Notes: generated from the sequence alone by a model not told the origin. A stretch of DNA of 64,000 nucleotides from Sporomusa acidovorans (GCF_002257695.2 NZ_CP155571.1), one strand, 5' to 3'. Shown: positions 8,583 to 17,368, counted from the first letter of the stretch. Translations and numbers: made by a program.

Positions 8583-9665
8583 CTACAGACGATTCTTCAC
8601 CAGCGGTATACCTGCCAGGACAGCCAGCGCAAAAACAGAAGCCAGCAAATAAAAACCGTTTTGCATATTGCCAGTGCTGCTATAAAGTGCGCCCATTGCA
8701 TAAGGGAAAATTGATGCAAACACATAGGCGCAACCGTTGAAGACGCCGGTAGCGTTGGCCACTTCGGTCGGTTTAGTGATATTTTGGACAATGGTGAAAA
8801 CCGCGGGGAATACCGGCATGATAAACACGTTTGCCAAACACAATACGGCGACGGCGATCACCGGATCTGTTACGGACATTGCCATGAACAAAGTTATGGC
8901 GAAGCCCAGGCAACCGGCCACTGAGAAAGTAGCCCGTGCATTCGTTTTGTCCATGAGCGGAGTTAGCACTATGACGGAAATCGTACCCACCAGATACGGC
9001 AGCGCCGACAGCAACCCCGTTTTAGCGAAAGAAAATCCGAGAGCGGTCTTCATATAAGTTGGTACCCAAACCATAAAGCCCCAGAAGCCAGCGTTTGCCG
9101 CGGCATAAATGACGGCCGAGTACCAGAAACTAGACAGTTTGAGAAACGCGAAGGTTCCAAGTGTCTTTTCCTGAACTTTAGTTTCCTGCATTCCGCCCGT
9201 AATGTACTCGACTTCCTCCTTGGAAATGCGGGGATGTTTAGCCGGCGAATCGTAGCCATACAACATACAGACTATCACCGGCAAGCACCCCATCAAAGTC
9301 AGGGCATAGAAACTGGACCGCCAGCCCCAGGCCACCGTAATCCAAGTAATCAGCGGCAAAGCAATGATTTGTCCGACCTCAAGGCCGACAAACCACACGC
9401 CATTGGCCTTCGCCCGCTCGTGGACCGGAAACCAAGTCTGCACAAATTTCGATATGCTCGGCCCGAGAACGGCCTCGCCTAACCCCAAAATAGCTCGACA
9501 CACGAGGAGAACCATAATTACGGAAGTGGCGCCCATAATCGCCATGATGGCAGCCCAGGAAATGAGGCCGGCGCCGAGAACTAATCGGGGCCCGTACCGT
9601 TGAACCAGTGGCCCGGCAAAAAAACACGAAGCACCGTAGAAAAGCAGGAAAACCGTCATCATCAT
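8583..9665 (-). CDS. MFS transporter lacking the normal first transmembrane helix
   Basis: The 360-residue product belongs to the major facilitator superfamily, anion:cation symporter type: the early region FFAGPLVQRYGPRLVL is the loop 2-3 motif, and VCRAILGLGEAVLGPS is the helix 4 motif. Eleven or so hydrophobic helices can be traced. The normal start (about 50-60 residues with helix 1) is missing. The frame is open upstream of 9665 only to the TAG that ends the 9735-10280 gene, with no ATG, GTG or TTG start in between. The codons between that stop and the ATG already read like transporter sequence (NTFGITADKSTQG), which points to a deletion joining the transporter to the preceding gene. It lies in a GC-rich block with the flavoprotein. 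Activity is doubtful. Confidence 0.75.
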   Translation of the reverse strand: MMMTVFLLFYGASCFFAGPLVQRYGPRLVLGAGLISWAAIMAIMGATSVIMVLLVCRAILGLGEAVLGPSISKFVQTWFPVHERAKANGVWFVGLEVGQIIALPLITWITVAWGWRSSFYALTLMGCLPVIVCMLYGYDSPAKHPRISKEEVEYITGGMQETKVQEKTLGTFAFLKLSSFWYSAVIYAAANAGFWGFMVWVPTYMKTALGFSFAKTGLLSALPYLVGTISVIVLTPLMDKTNARATFSVAGCLGFAITLFMAMSVTDPVIAVAVLCLANVFIMPVFPAVFTIVQNITKPTEVANATGVFNGCAYVFASIFPYAMGALYSSTGNMQNGFYLLASVFALAVLAGIPLVKNRL

Positions 9666-9734
9666 ACCTTGGGTCGACTTATCTGCGGTGATGCCGAACG
9701 TATTCGCGCTCTTCTTTATTATTATTAAATTAAC

Positions 9735-10280
9735 CTATTTTTGATCTATGTATAGCCAGTCCTTATTGCTGCTGGAGAAATCCTCCTTTTCCCGTTCGTT
9801 AGTTTGCCTCAGAACGAGTTCACAGTATTCGTCTCCATCAGGTAATACTTTTGTATGCATTAGTTTATAATTCGGATTAAATGCCATGTACTTGGCTGGA
9901 TCTACCAAACAATAGTAACGCCCTAATTTCCCTTCTCCCAGTTGATTCCATACTTTCCCCATAACACAGCCGTAGGCCCGCATTCTTTTTTCTCCATCTA
10001 CTTCTACTGTTTCTATACCGTCATGCATGCCGTACAAGGGCAAATCCTCTTTGTAATTATCCGGAGTATTATCTAAGCACCGAGAAGTTGCAGCGTTTTT
10101 CACTTCTTCGCCAATTCTTATCCCGTAGTCTTTTATTGATTTTAAGATTAACTCTCTCCCTTTTTCTTCTCCTAATTCGTTAATTAGAGTCTTGGCAAAA
10201 GAAAGATGTAAATACGCTAACCTAACGCAGACCCTCCTGACTTGCTCCTTGGCATCTTCCAGAGTAACCATCTCAGCCAT
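9735..10280 (-). CDS. L-2-amino-thiazoline-4-carboxylate (ATC) hydrolase family protein
   Basis: The 181-residue protein resembles the ATC hydrolase family found widely in anaerobes. It has an N-terminal helical part (VRVCVRLAYLHLSFAKTLI) and a C-terminal alpha/beta part with RYYCLVDPAKYMAFNP. ATC hydrolase itself converts a cyclic precursor towards L-cysteine, but most family members are of unknown function and often sit beside flavoproteins and transporters. Here it is the first gene of the minus-strand block that continues into the MFS and flavoprotein genes. A GGAGGGG ribosome binding site supports the start at 10280. Family call is moderate; substrate is unknown. Confidence 0.65.
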   Translation of the reverse strand: MAEMVTLEDAKEQVRRVCVRLAYLHLSFAKTLINELGEEKGRELILKSIKDYGIRIGEEVKNAATSRCLDNTPDNYKEDLPLYGMHDGIETVEVDGEKRMRAYGCVMGKVWNQLGEGKLGRYYCLVDPAKYMAFNPNYKLMHTKVLPDGDEYCELVLRQTNEREKEDFSSSNKDWLYIDQK

Positions 10281-10289
10281 TTCTAGTTC

Positions 10290-10550
10290 CCCTCCATATC
10301 AGTGTATTTCCTTAACGGAATCTTAATGGTTATTGTTTTTCCCTCCCGTTGTGACAAGATTCTTTTGCCAATTCAAACCTTGTCGGAGTCAATGGCTAAT
10401 CTACCTTTCGCCGTTTCATGTAAGGACCCAACATTAATCTTCCTTCTTTCCCACTGGCAATTTAAATGCCTACCAACGGCCACCAAGGCGGTGACAGCCC
10501 CAACAGTATTCTCATTTAGCACCAATCACCTTCCTCCATTCCTGCAGTAG
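10290..10550 (-). other. Unassigned degenerate open stretch
   Basis: A minus-strand frame with one internal TGA reads ENTVGAVTALVAVGRHLNC, then AKGRLAIDSDKV, and after the stop GKTITIKIPLRKYTD. It looks protein-coding but broken, and I do not recognise the family. It lies directly upstream of the ATC-hydrolase-family gene. The remaining 10551-10824 holds a small palindrome (GCAACCTA/TAGGTTGC at about 10613-10632) and the repeat at 10729. Confidence 0.3.
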
Positions 10551-10728
10551 AGTCGCAATGAACCAAGGTTCATACACAAGCCATCCCCTTGTTGACTCAG
10601 GCTACGTGACAGCAACCTATGTATAGGTTGCCGCCCTAACCTTAGCCAAGATCATACCGTCCGAAAGAGGCATCACGTACGATCCCATTAACATTTATGA
10701 CTACCATCGTCATATTTGGTTATTATTT

Positions 10729-10778
10729 TTGACTATTTATCTTGGTATTTTCCCAACAACATTAAGATAAATAGTCAA
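10729..10778. repeat. Perfect 15-base inverted repeat downstream of marR
   Basis: The arms TTGACTATTTATCTT and AAGATAAATAGTCAA are exact complements around a 20-base loop, 46 bases past the stop of the MarR gene. There is no clear T tract on either side, so a terminator role is only possible; a protein-binding or transposon-end role is equally open. Confidence 0.6.
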
Positions 10779-10824
10779 TTATTAACATCACCTATCAATT
10801 TAGCCCTTTAAACGTCAATTATTA

Positions 10825-11274
10825 TTAAAAATTTGCCTCATTTTCATACTTATCTGACACAATTTTCATTAAACGAATAAATTCTCTTCTATCCTCATCT
10901 TTATCGAATGTATCCACTATATTTTTAGCGAGACTAAGATCAGCTTCCCTATGCTTTTGATGTACTTTTTCACCCAATTCCGTTAACTTGATAATAAAGG
11001 AACGGCCATCTTCAGGATTAGAAACTCGTTTAAAAATGCCTCTCCTTTCCAATCGTTTGATAGCACTGCTTAACGTGCTATTATGGATTTGAAGGAAATC
11101 CCTGATTTCCTTTAGCTGTACGTTGTCTCTTTCCGCGATATAACGTATAATACGCAAATCAAGCAACGACATTCTTTGTAAAGAATTTGAATAAGTTGCA
11201 AACCTATCAAGGCGCACCTTAAAAATGAAACTATGAAACACTTCATCCATTGAAGAAATAAATTTTTTATCCAT
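10825..11274 (-). CDS. MarR family transcriptional regulator
   Basis: The 149-residue protein has the MarR winged-helix layout. An N-terminal dimerisation helix leads to LKEIRDFLQIHNSTLSSAIK (helix-turn-helix, residues about 54-75), then RLERRGIFKRVSNPEDGRSF, the wing with the usual D-x-R-S pattern, and a long C-terminal helix. Such proteins repress nearby genes until a small ligand binds. A palindrome at 11300-11316, just upstream of its start, is a likely autoregulatory site. The regulated partner is unclear because the next gene upstream on this strand is more than 700 bases away. It may control the ATC-hydrolase block downstream. Confidence 0.88.
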   Translation of the reverse strand: MDKKFISSMDEVFHSFIFKVRLDRFATYSNSLQRMSLLDLRIIRYIAERDNVQLKEIRDFLQIHNSTLSSAIKRLERRGIFKRVSNPEDGRSFIIKLTELGEKVHQKHREADLSLAKNIVDTFDKDEDRREFIRLMKIVSDKYENEANF

Positions 11275-11299
11275 CCAAGTAGCTTTGCCTTTCTATATT

Positions 11300-11316
11300 A
11301 TAACGACATTCGTTAT
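11300..11316. promoter_or_regulatory. Probable MarR operator palindrome
   Basis: ATAACGA-CAT-TCGTTAT is a perfect 7+3+7 palindrome located 26 bases upstream of the MarR start, where the minus-strand promoter would lie. Size and placement match autoregulatory sites of MarR proteins. Confidence 0.6.
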
Positions 11317-11660
11317 ACTTTCAGGGTTATTTTACCTGGCTATTTGATATATGTCAAGATATTTGTGCATTTTTTGGCTCGCCGTCCATTGTTATTTTGA
11401 TTGCATCATAATGGCGTTAAAATTTGTATATTGTTGGCATGAAAAATGTCGTTTATGCAATGGCATTCTCCAGGCCACATCGGTAGCCACACATTGTCAA
11501 TCTTCGAATCGGTCGTCGCCGTCAAACTTATGGCTGACAATAGTATTAAATATTTGTCCGACTGACTGTAATCAGTTTATCGCTCTTAGGATCGCCGTTT
11601 ATCGGTAATAGTTTTGCTGATGACCGATTAAATTATGTCTGATATAAAACAGTTATATTG

Positions 11661-11706
11661 CAAAAAAAGAAAGCTCATCAGCAATATTAGCTTTCTTCGT
11701 TTTAAA
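11661..11706. terminator. Stem-loop with flanking A and T runs
   Basis: AGAAAGCT and AGCTTTCT form a stem with an A run before and T-rich sequence after, so it could stop transcription from either side. Apart from this and the palindrome at 11941, the 750 bases between the MarR gene and the MFS gene hold nothing I can identify. Confidence 0.5.
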
Positions 11707-11940
11707 CCATGTGCTTTAAAATCGCTGGCGGTAGGCAGCCGGGCTCGAACATTTTGAATGACCTGACCTTTTCAGCATATGATATTCAAGCTGTTTAAGG
11801 GTTCATGTCCAAGCTAAAGAACCCCTTCGTCTACGCATTGCCTTCATCGTTTACATACCATTTGCCTTGTCGCCTCTCCCACTGTATCCACCGCATAACC
11901 CTAGACTCATTTTTCCCACTACTAATAGTCAGTTTAAAAA

Positions 11941-12016
11941 ACAAGGGGACAGGGATGACGTTTTCCGTTAAAACGGCGTCCCTGTCCCCTTGTTCGTTTT
12001 GTCCCCTTGTTCGTTT
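11941..12016. repeat. REP-like long palindrome with tandem GGGGACA units
   Basis: Arms of 15 bases (ACAAGGGGACAGGGA and its complement at 11979-11993) are perfect. The inner part also pairs (CGTTTT with AAAACG), giving a hairpin of over 20 pairs with a 5-base loop. One arm unit (TGTCCCCTTGTTCGTTT) is repeated in tandem just after, ending 17 bases before the MFS stop codon. This is the style of REP/BIME palindromes that are mobilised by Y1 transposases, as known in other bacteria. It may also end transcription of the MFS gene. Confidence 0.65.
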
Positions 12017-12032
12017 CAATCAATTGTTCTAA

Positions 12033-13292
12033 CTACGCTGCATGATTTATTTTGGTGCTATCTACTCTTTTTGCCATGGCATAGTAGATTGCACTAACTA
12101 CTGCGCAAACACCCATAACTACTCCGAGGACGTTAAACATAAACCTTAGCGAATCGTTATGAAACATAGATACAATAACAGGCTGAACAAAAGCAGATAG
12201 TGTGTAAGCTAAAAAGATTGTACTATTGATCAAAGCTCCACAAATCGTAACTAAATTCTTTGGCGGAAGAATAGTCGCTTCTGTATAAATATATGGGATT
12301 GTAACAGAAAACCCCACTGCCCATACAACGAACGCTATTAGGCATGTTGTATAGTCAGTTGACCTAGCAAGTAAAAAGTATCCCAGCCCAATGAATGTAA
12401 AGAAGAATACTGTTGTGAACCCTTTCAGCCTTGAATAAATTACTCCAAACAATAGGCTAAACACAACAATGACAATTGTTGTAATTCCGTTCGCTTCTCC
12501 AACTGCTATGGCATCTCCCAATTTTTCGGTATCCATAAATATTGCCATAAATAAGTATAACATGTTGCCAATAATTTGTGACACAAATGTCAATCCAACA
12601 AGGAACCAAACCGACTTACCTAGACGTGGTTTACGCCCCGCATCTGCAGCCAATGCTGCCTCCATCTCTTTCCGGTCTTGTTCTTCCTCCGCAAGTAGTT
12701 CCGCAGATTTGATAGGCTTCCTCTCTAACACAATCGCATCATATACTACAATCAATGCGCATAAAAGGTACCCGGTAAAAGACAGGCGCCAGTCAGTCAT
12801 AGCTAAGTAACCGCCTAGAAGCGTCAAACCAATAGAGATCGCTCCGCCTATTGCAGTATACAGCCCCATTACATTAGCCCGTTCGTGGCCGCAGTAATAA
12901 TCAGCTGTAATTGTTGCAACCATTGCAGTAGCAAAACCAAGGCCAATTCCCTCGACAGCCCTGGTAAATAATATCCAATAAATGTTAGGATATAATCCCC
13001 CAGCGGCACCACCTATGGTAAACAATGTGAATCCAATCAATAATGCGCTTTTTTTATTAAGTTTATTGTCGCTTACAATTTTACCCGCAATCAAGCTGCT
13101 TGGTATAACAAATAGCGATGATATCGTCAAAATAAAACTAATCAACGCTCCGCTTACATCCGGTAAGGCCTTGGCAATATCCGCCATAGCCGGTATCAAA
13201 ATAAAGGTATCCGCCATTGGAGCAACGCATATCAATATTATCGCAATCAAAATTGGCAATCTATTATTTTTCAATCTAGACACCTCACACAT
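12033..13292 (-). CDS. MFS transporter beside the pyrrolysine gene cluster
   Basis: The 419-residue protein has about 12 hydrophobic helices. A small N-terminal RLKNNR stretch precedes helix 1 (LPILIAIILICVAPMADTFI), and the helix 4 signature reads RAVEGIGLGFATAMVAT. A charged cytoplasmic loop (AEEEQDRKEMEAALAADAGR) divides the halves. The type is close to drug- and metabolite-exporting MFS members, but the substrate cannot be read from the sequence. It is downstream of an XRE regulator and of the methyltransferase/pyl genes on the same strand. A methylated compound is a reasonable guess by context only. The stop codon is followed by the REP-like palindrome at 11941. Confidence 0.85.
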   Translation of the reverse strand: MCEVSRLKNNRLPILIAIILICVAPMADTFILIPAMADIAKALPDVSGALISFILTISSLFVIPSSLIAGKIVSDNKLNKKSALLIGFTLFTIGGAAGGLYPNIYWILFTRAVEGIGLGFATAMVATITADYYCGHERANVMGLYTAIGGAISIGLTLLGGYLAMTDWRLSFTGYLLCALIVVYDAIVLERKPIKSAELLAEEEQDRKEMEAALAADAGRKPRLGKSVWFLVGLTFVSQIIGNMLYLFMAIFMDTEKLGDAIAVGEANGITTIVIVVFSLLFGVIYSRLKGFTTVFFFTFIGLGYFLLARSTDYTTCLIAFVVWAVGFSVTIPYIYTEATILPPKNLVTICGALINSTIFLAYTLSAFVQPVIVSMFHNDSLRFMFNVLGVVMGVCAVVSAIYYAMAKRVDSTKINHAA

Positions 13293-13519
13293 CTTTACTT
13301 GTCATCCATTTATATTTCATCTTTCCCAAGAAAGAATCCATGAGAGGATCGTCCCAGCAAATGCCCTTGCGGGACATGCTATTAATGCTTTGCCATATTA
13401 TAAAATCCCCTCTCTGATTTTCAGTATGCCATGCGTTTTAACTGTCAATCAAAGAGGGAAGGGCTGGAGGTGGGGAGAGTCTATTTATCCTCACGCAGAC
13501 TCAAGCTGTAAGAAAATAT

Positions 13520-13894
13520 TTAATCATCTCGTACTTTATATTCCTTTATATAGTTGATTGCGCGCTCCAATTCTTTTGGGGTAATATCCGCCTTAACAGC
13601 TTGATCTAAGACAATGAAATAGTCGAGATACCTTTCATCCCCCAAAAAGGCTTCTAACTTATCCCTGTTTGTTAGCTGCTCCAGGGTTTCCACATCTTCA
13701 CGAAGAAAGAATTCAACAGGAATACGTAGTTTATTAGCCATTAAAATAATTTTGTCACGTCCAAATTGCCGCCGGTTGTTTTCCACATGTGATATGTAGG
13801 ACTGTGTTACATTTAGAATCTTTGCTAATTGCTCGGCAGTTAATGAAAATTTCTCGCGCACATATCGTACTTTGTCACCAAAATTCATATACAA
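13520..13894 (-). CDS. XRE-type helix-turn-helix regulator
   Basis: The 124-residue protein begins with an HTH_3 domain (residues about 5-62): KVRYVREKFSLTAEQLAKIL, then VTQSYISHVENNRRQFGRDK for the recognition helix. A short C-terminal helical part (KLEAFLGDERYLDYFIVLDQ) probably forms the dimer or sensing region. It lies between the methyltransferase gene (14005-14802) and the MFS gene on the same strand. A CCTCC-type ribosome binding site (GGAGGGATTG on the sense strand) precedes the ATG at 13894. It most likely regulates the MFS gene, but this is inference from position. Confidence 0.85.
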   Translation of the reverse strand: MYMNFGDKVRYVREKFSLTAEQLAKILNVTQSYISHVENNRRQFGRDKIILMANKLRIPVEFFLREDVETLEQLTNRDKLEAFLGDERYLDYFIVLDQAVKADITPKELERAINYIKEYKVRDD

Positions 13895-14004
13895 TCCCTC
13901 CCAGTCCTCCGTAATCGTTCAACCTTCATTGGCAAAATCCTGAGAATCCAGAGAGGGATAGTTTACAAGTGTTTTCTTTTTTCAGATGCCTATAAACACT
14001 TTTA

Positions 14005-14802
14005 CTATACTTCAAGCAGATTATCGCGATAAGCCTGAAGGTAGTTCATGCAGTATTCATCTTTTCCACGCAAAGCTTCAGCAGCTATAATGCTCGCCAT
14101 GAACTCTTTATCAAGAGGGTTCATAATCATACCATCCAGGCCTCGATCTATGGCCATTATTCCAAATGTTCTATTTAAAAATTTGCGTAGAGGCAAGCCA
14201 AAAGAAATGTTAGATAAGCCACACATGGTATGAACTCCAGGATAGTTATTCATGATCATTTCTATGGCTTTCAGAAACTCAATACCATAGATGTCGTTCG
14301 TAGACAGTGGTTGCACTAGTGGATCTACGTAAATCTGGTCTAAAGACAAACCTTTTTTAACCAGACGGTTAATTAGCTCATCGGCAATTTTAACCCGTGC
14401 TTCTGCAGTTTCTGGCATGCCTTCATCACTCATACACAAAGCGACAACTTTATGAGCTGTTCCACTCACAAGGGGTATAAATGCATCATATCTTTCTTTC
14501 TCTAATGAAATTGAATTTAGCATTGCCGGCCCTTTATGAATCTTTAAGGCAACCTCTATAGCTTTAGGGTCAGGACTGTCGATACAACAGGGTCCATCAA
14601 CAACTTCCTGGACTAATTTAACTATCCATTTTAGATAATCGGCTTCTTTACCAACAAAAACTCCGGCGTTTACATCAATATAACTGGCACCGGCCGAGTA
14701 CTCATCTTTAGCTACTTGTTGAATATAGTTAGCATCCGCATTCTTGATAGCTTCTGAGATTGGCTTGCGACTAGCATTAATCAATTCTCCGACAATAATC
14801 AT
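14005..14802 (-). CDS. Methyltetrahydrofolate:corrinoid methyltransferase-like protein (MtgA/AcsE type)
   Basis: The 265-residue product has the dihydropteroate-synthase-like TIM barrel of pterin-dependent methyltransferases. MIIVGELINASRKPI starts the barrel, ASYIDVNAG and CCIDSPDP carry pterin-binding Asp/Asn residues, ALKIHKGPAMLNSISLEK includes the MLNSI strand, and GLSNISFGLPLR is the family hallmark near residue 200. Relatives move methyl groups between methyl-corrinoid proteins and tetrahydrofolate (AcsE, MtgA, MtvA). With mttB and a corrinoid protein encoded across the divergent intergenic region, this enzyme would pass the methyl group from methylamine-derived methyl-corrinoid to THF, feeding the Wood-Ljungdahl pathway. 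Start at 14802 is chosen for the GGGAGTG site before it; a GTG/ATG three codons earlier is possible. It follows pylSn on the same strand. Confidence 0.85.
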   Translation of the reverse strand: MIIVGELINASRKPISEAIKNADANYIQQVAKDEYSAGASYIDVNAGVFVGKEADYLKWIVKLVQEVVDGPCCIDSPDPKAIEVALKIHKGPAMLNSISLEKERYDAFIPLVSGTAHKVVALCMSDEGMPETAEARVKIADELINRLVKKGLSLDQIYVDPLVQPLSTNDIYGIEFLKAIEMIMNNYPGVHTMCGLSNISFGLPLRKFLNRTFGIMAIDRGLDGMIMNPLDKEFMASIIAAEALRGKDEYCMNYLQAYRDNLLEV

Positions 14803-14983
14803 GATATCCACTCCCTAATGATTTTTATCTAAAACAAATTCATATCATAGCAATAACAAAGCCAGATAGTGTCTTGCTTTGTAAAACAACCTCTTTTACC
14901 CCCCCTTTTTTTAACACAATTCTAGCAAAGTATTACATTTGTAGGCGTCACCTCCGCTTCACGTGATGACTAAACATACGGAT

Positions 14984-15313
14984 CTATAAATTAGATCCAT
15001 AATTTTGATTCACATATGTTCCAGAGTATTTCTCTAGTTTCCATTTTGGGATTTTACAAGTGGGACAAGAATGGAAAAACAATTTATTACGCAGACAACG
15101 AGCAGCTCTACTATGTTTCGAATTTTGTATATAGAACTTTTCATTACAATGTGTAATAAGTTCCGCTGCGCTCCCGATAATCTTCATGCTCTTGATGCCG
15201 TGCAAAATCCCGCTTCTTGAAGGCCAAAGTTTAAGCTTGGCAACTAGTTTAAAGAAATCGACATTTTTTCGATAGTATCGTTTCTGTTTTATTGAGTTAA
15301 TGACCATACGCAT
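14984..15313 (-). CDS. pylSn: Pyrrolysyl-tRNA synthetase N-terminal, tRNA-binding subunit PylSn
   Basis: The 109-residue protein corresponds to the N-terminal domain of archaeal PylS, which bacteria encode as a separate gene. It has the core KLWPSRSGILHGIKSMKIIG at residues 28-47, and a C-terminal region with HSCPTCKIPKWKLEKYSGT. PylSn binds the T-arm and variable-loop side of tRNA-Pyl; the domain binds zinc, and His55, Cys56, Cys73, Cys83 and Cys86 are candidate ligands. It is the last gene of the pylT-Sc-B-C-D-Sn series, 32 bases after pylD. The basic start (KQKRYYRKNVDFFKLV) agrees with bacterial homologues. Confidence 0.92.
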   Translation of the reverse strand: MRMVINSIKQKRYYRKNVDFFKLVAKLKLWPSRSGILHGIKSMKIIGSAAELITHCNEKFYIQNSKHSRAARCLRNKLFFHSCPTCKIPKWKLEKYSGTYVNQNYGSNL

Positions 15314-15344
15314 TCACTCCAATCGTCCGTAATTGAAAAAATCT

Positions 15345-16151
15345 TCATATAACCTCAAAACACATCGTAGCTACCCCAATTTGCAACGGGTCATGGAGTA
15401 TTCTGCCTCGATGTTCTTCTGGTACGCCTAAAGGAATGCCTGGAGCAGCGATTATTGTATGCTCGGTAATATACTCAGGACGGATAATGTTTCCCGCCGG
15501 GGAGGCGTCCACTATGACTCTATGCTTACTCAAAGCATAATCCAAATCAGTTTCAACCTTTGCAGGATACCCCTGTCTTCTAAGTTCGTCAACTAATACC
15601 TGACTAGCAGTTATACTTATATCATATATGGAAACCAGACCTCCCAGCTTAGCAATTAAACCTGATGCTCCTCTACCTACCGCCCCAGCGCCAATAATCA
15701 ACACATGTTTTTCACCTAAACCATTACACATACGGTCTAAGGCAGTAACGTATCCTTTCCCTGTGGCCTTACTGTTGTCGGCTATCGCGCCAGTTTTTAA
15801 GTTAATCGCAACAAACTTATTATCATCGGCCGCAAACAAAACTTCAGCTCCACCCTGGACAGCTTCAGTAATCCCGGCAATATCATAGTTTTTAGTAATA
15901 AAAGTACTGAAACCTAGATACTCTAAAATACCAGCTACAGTCTCAGAAAAACCTCCAATAATTCCTTGTCCGCTTGTGATAGGAATAACAGCGATTTTAG
16001 GTTGGGCAACCAGAGTAGTATTCAAGTCCCTATCTGCAGCACGAGTCGCAATAGATCTTAAACTATACCCTGTCTTACTAATTAGCTCGGCATCGTACTG
16101 CGCTAATCTGGTAACAACCTTTTGAATATCCTTTTCTTTAAGTCGTGTCAT
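15345..16151 (-). CDS. pylD: Pyrrolysine biosynthesis dehydrogenase PylD
   Basis: PylD oxidises L-lysine-N6-3R-methylornithine to the semialdehyde that cyclises to pyrrolysine. The 268-residue protein matches this family. A substrate-binding N-terminal part (DIQKVVTRLAQYDAELISKT, later TSGQGIIGGFSETVAGIL) is followed by a Rossmann segment HVLIIGAGAVGRGASGLIAK at about residues 148-167 that binds NAD, and the C-terminal IVDASPAGNIIRPEYI. Length is standard. It lies 47 bases downstream of pylC and 32 bases upstream of pylSn, in the order seen in other bacterial pyl operons with minor rearrangement. Confidence 0.95.
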   Translation of the reverse strand: MTRLKEKDIQKVVTRLAQYDAELISKTGYSLRSIATRAADRDLNTTLVAQPKIAVIPITSGQGIIGGFSETVAGILEYLGFSTFITKNYDIAGITEAVQGGAEVLFAADDNKFVAINLKTGAIADNSKATGKGYVTALDRMCNGLGEKHVLIIGAGAVGRGASGLIAKLGGLVSIYDISITASQVLVDELRRQGYPAKVETDLDYALSKHRVIVDASPAGNIIRPEYITEHTIIAAPGIPLGVPEEHRGRILHDPLQIGVATMCFEVI

Positions 16152-16198
16152 AGAAACATCTCCCTACACACTTCTAATGGAATTGACATCGTCTTCGA

Positions 16199-17347
16199 TT
16201 ATGGAAAATAATCACAATAGTTTTGAATCTGGCATTTCCTTTTGATTTCAGAAATAATACGCTCTCGTTTTTTCCACGCCTCTAGCATGTTTGCTCCGAT
16301 AATAATCAGAGTGGCAACCCATTCTTTTTTACCTTGTGAGTAAGTTGTTAATGCTTCATCAGCTCCAAAAAAATTTGTGCATAGGCGAAGTGGCCCTGCG
16401 CTGGATAGAATGTGTTCACCTAAAACTTCAAGGTTTTCTCCATTGACATGAATGTGTTCGTAAATCACGCCTCTGTCCTCAGTGATGACAAAGTCTCCCC
16501 ATGGCCTTCCCTGCGCAAAAGTCTTACCAATAATTTCCAACATATTTTTCCCAGTAGCATGATAGACCGCCGTTGGGGTTTGACTTGGAATCCTAGCATC
16601 GATTTCTAAGACTTTTAGCTGATCCTTATGTAAAATGATCTCCACATCCATAACTCCATTCAGATTCAAAAAGCTAGCTAAGCGCAAAGCAATCTGTTCG
16701 AAGCTAGTCTTTTGTTCTTTGGAAAGAGTTGTAGAACCAAGCACTCGCTTACAGTCATACTGAGCATCAAGATGGAGCTCAGTAATGTGCAGCGCTTTAT
16801 ACACTCCTTGATACCCAATAACCTCAATCGAATAGGAGGGTCCCTCAAGGTATTCCTCGATTACCATATCAGAAACAATTTTTTCTGCTTTCAAACATTC
16901 GAACATCTGTGCATTATCAACCTTGATTACCCCTTCACTCCCACTTGCCCCGGATGGTTTTATAATTATTGGAAAACTACACTGTGGCCATGGTGCAGGT
17001 GCAGGGATTGAAAGTCGTTTAAATATCTCATTTGAAATAATTTTTGAGGAAGAGATAGAATACGACTTGGCATCAAAGACCAGGGGAACTTGAGAGCAAT
17101 TTGAGCATCTTACCAAGCTTTCTAACGCTTTTTGGTTTTCTAACGCAGGGATAACCAGATCGAATCTTTCTGAAAATGCTAGCCATTCAACGCTATTGGT
17201 TACATCCATTATCTGGAAGTAATCACAAATTATTGAAGCCGGAACCTCAGTTGTTTTATCGACAACACTAACTTCCCATCCAGCTTTCTTTGCTAGGTAT
17301 GCGGCCTCAACTCCTTGGAGTTTTCCGCCGACGATTACAACTCGCAT
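16199..17347 (-). CDS. pylC: 3-methylornithine--L-lysine ligase PylC
   Basis: PylC is the ATP-grasp enzyme that joins 3R-methylornithine to the side-chain amine of lysine. The 382-residue product starts with a Rossmann-like MRVVIVGGKLQGVEAAYLAK. ATP-grasp features follow: FPIIIKPSGASGSEGVIKV near residue 125, VIEEYLEGPSYSIEVIG near 165, and the magnesium-binding end VLEIDARIPSQTPTAVYHAT near 250. The late C-terminal domain matches family length. Its start is 21 bases after the pylB stop, so both are surely cotranscribed. Confidence 0.95.
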   Translation of the reverse strand: MRVVIVGGKLQGVEAAYLAKKAGWEVSVVDKTTEVPASIICDYFQIMDVTNSVEWLAFSERFDLVIPALENQKALESLVRCSNCSQVPLVFDAKSYSISSSKIISNEIFKRLSIPAPAPWPQCSFPIIIKPSGASGSEGVIKVDNAQMFECLKAEKIVSDMVIEEYLEGPSYSIEVIGYQGVYKALHITELHLDAQYDCKRVLGSTTLSKEQKTSFEQIALRLASFLNLNGVMDVEIILHKDQLKVLEIDARIPSQTPTAVYHATGKNMLEIIGKTFAQGRPWGDFVITEDRGVIYEHIHVNGENLEVLGEHILSSAGPLRLCTNFFGADEALTTYSQGKKEWVATLIIIGANMLEAWKKRERIISEIKRKCQIQNYCDYFP

Positions 17348-17368
17348 TACTATCTCCCTTCTAGAGCT

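Noticed and set aside
11725..11760. tRNA-like 3' end (complement of CCGGGCTCGAAC resembles a T loop)
   Set aside because: The bases flanking the GTTCGAG-like loop do not form a T stem, and no acceptor or anticodon stem is found at the right distances.
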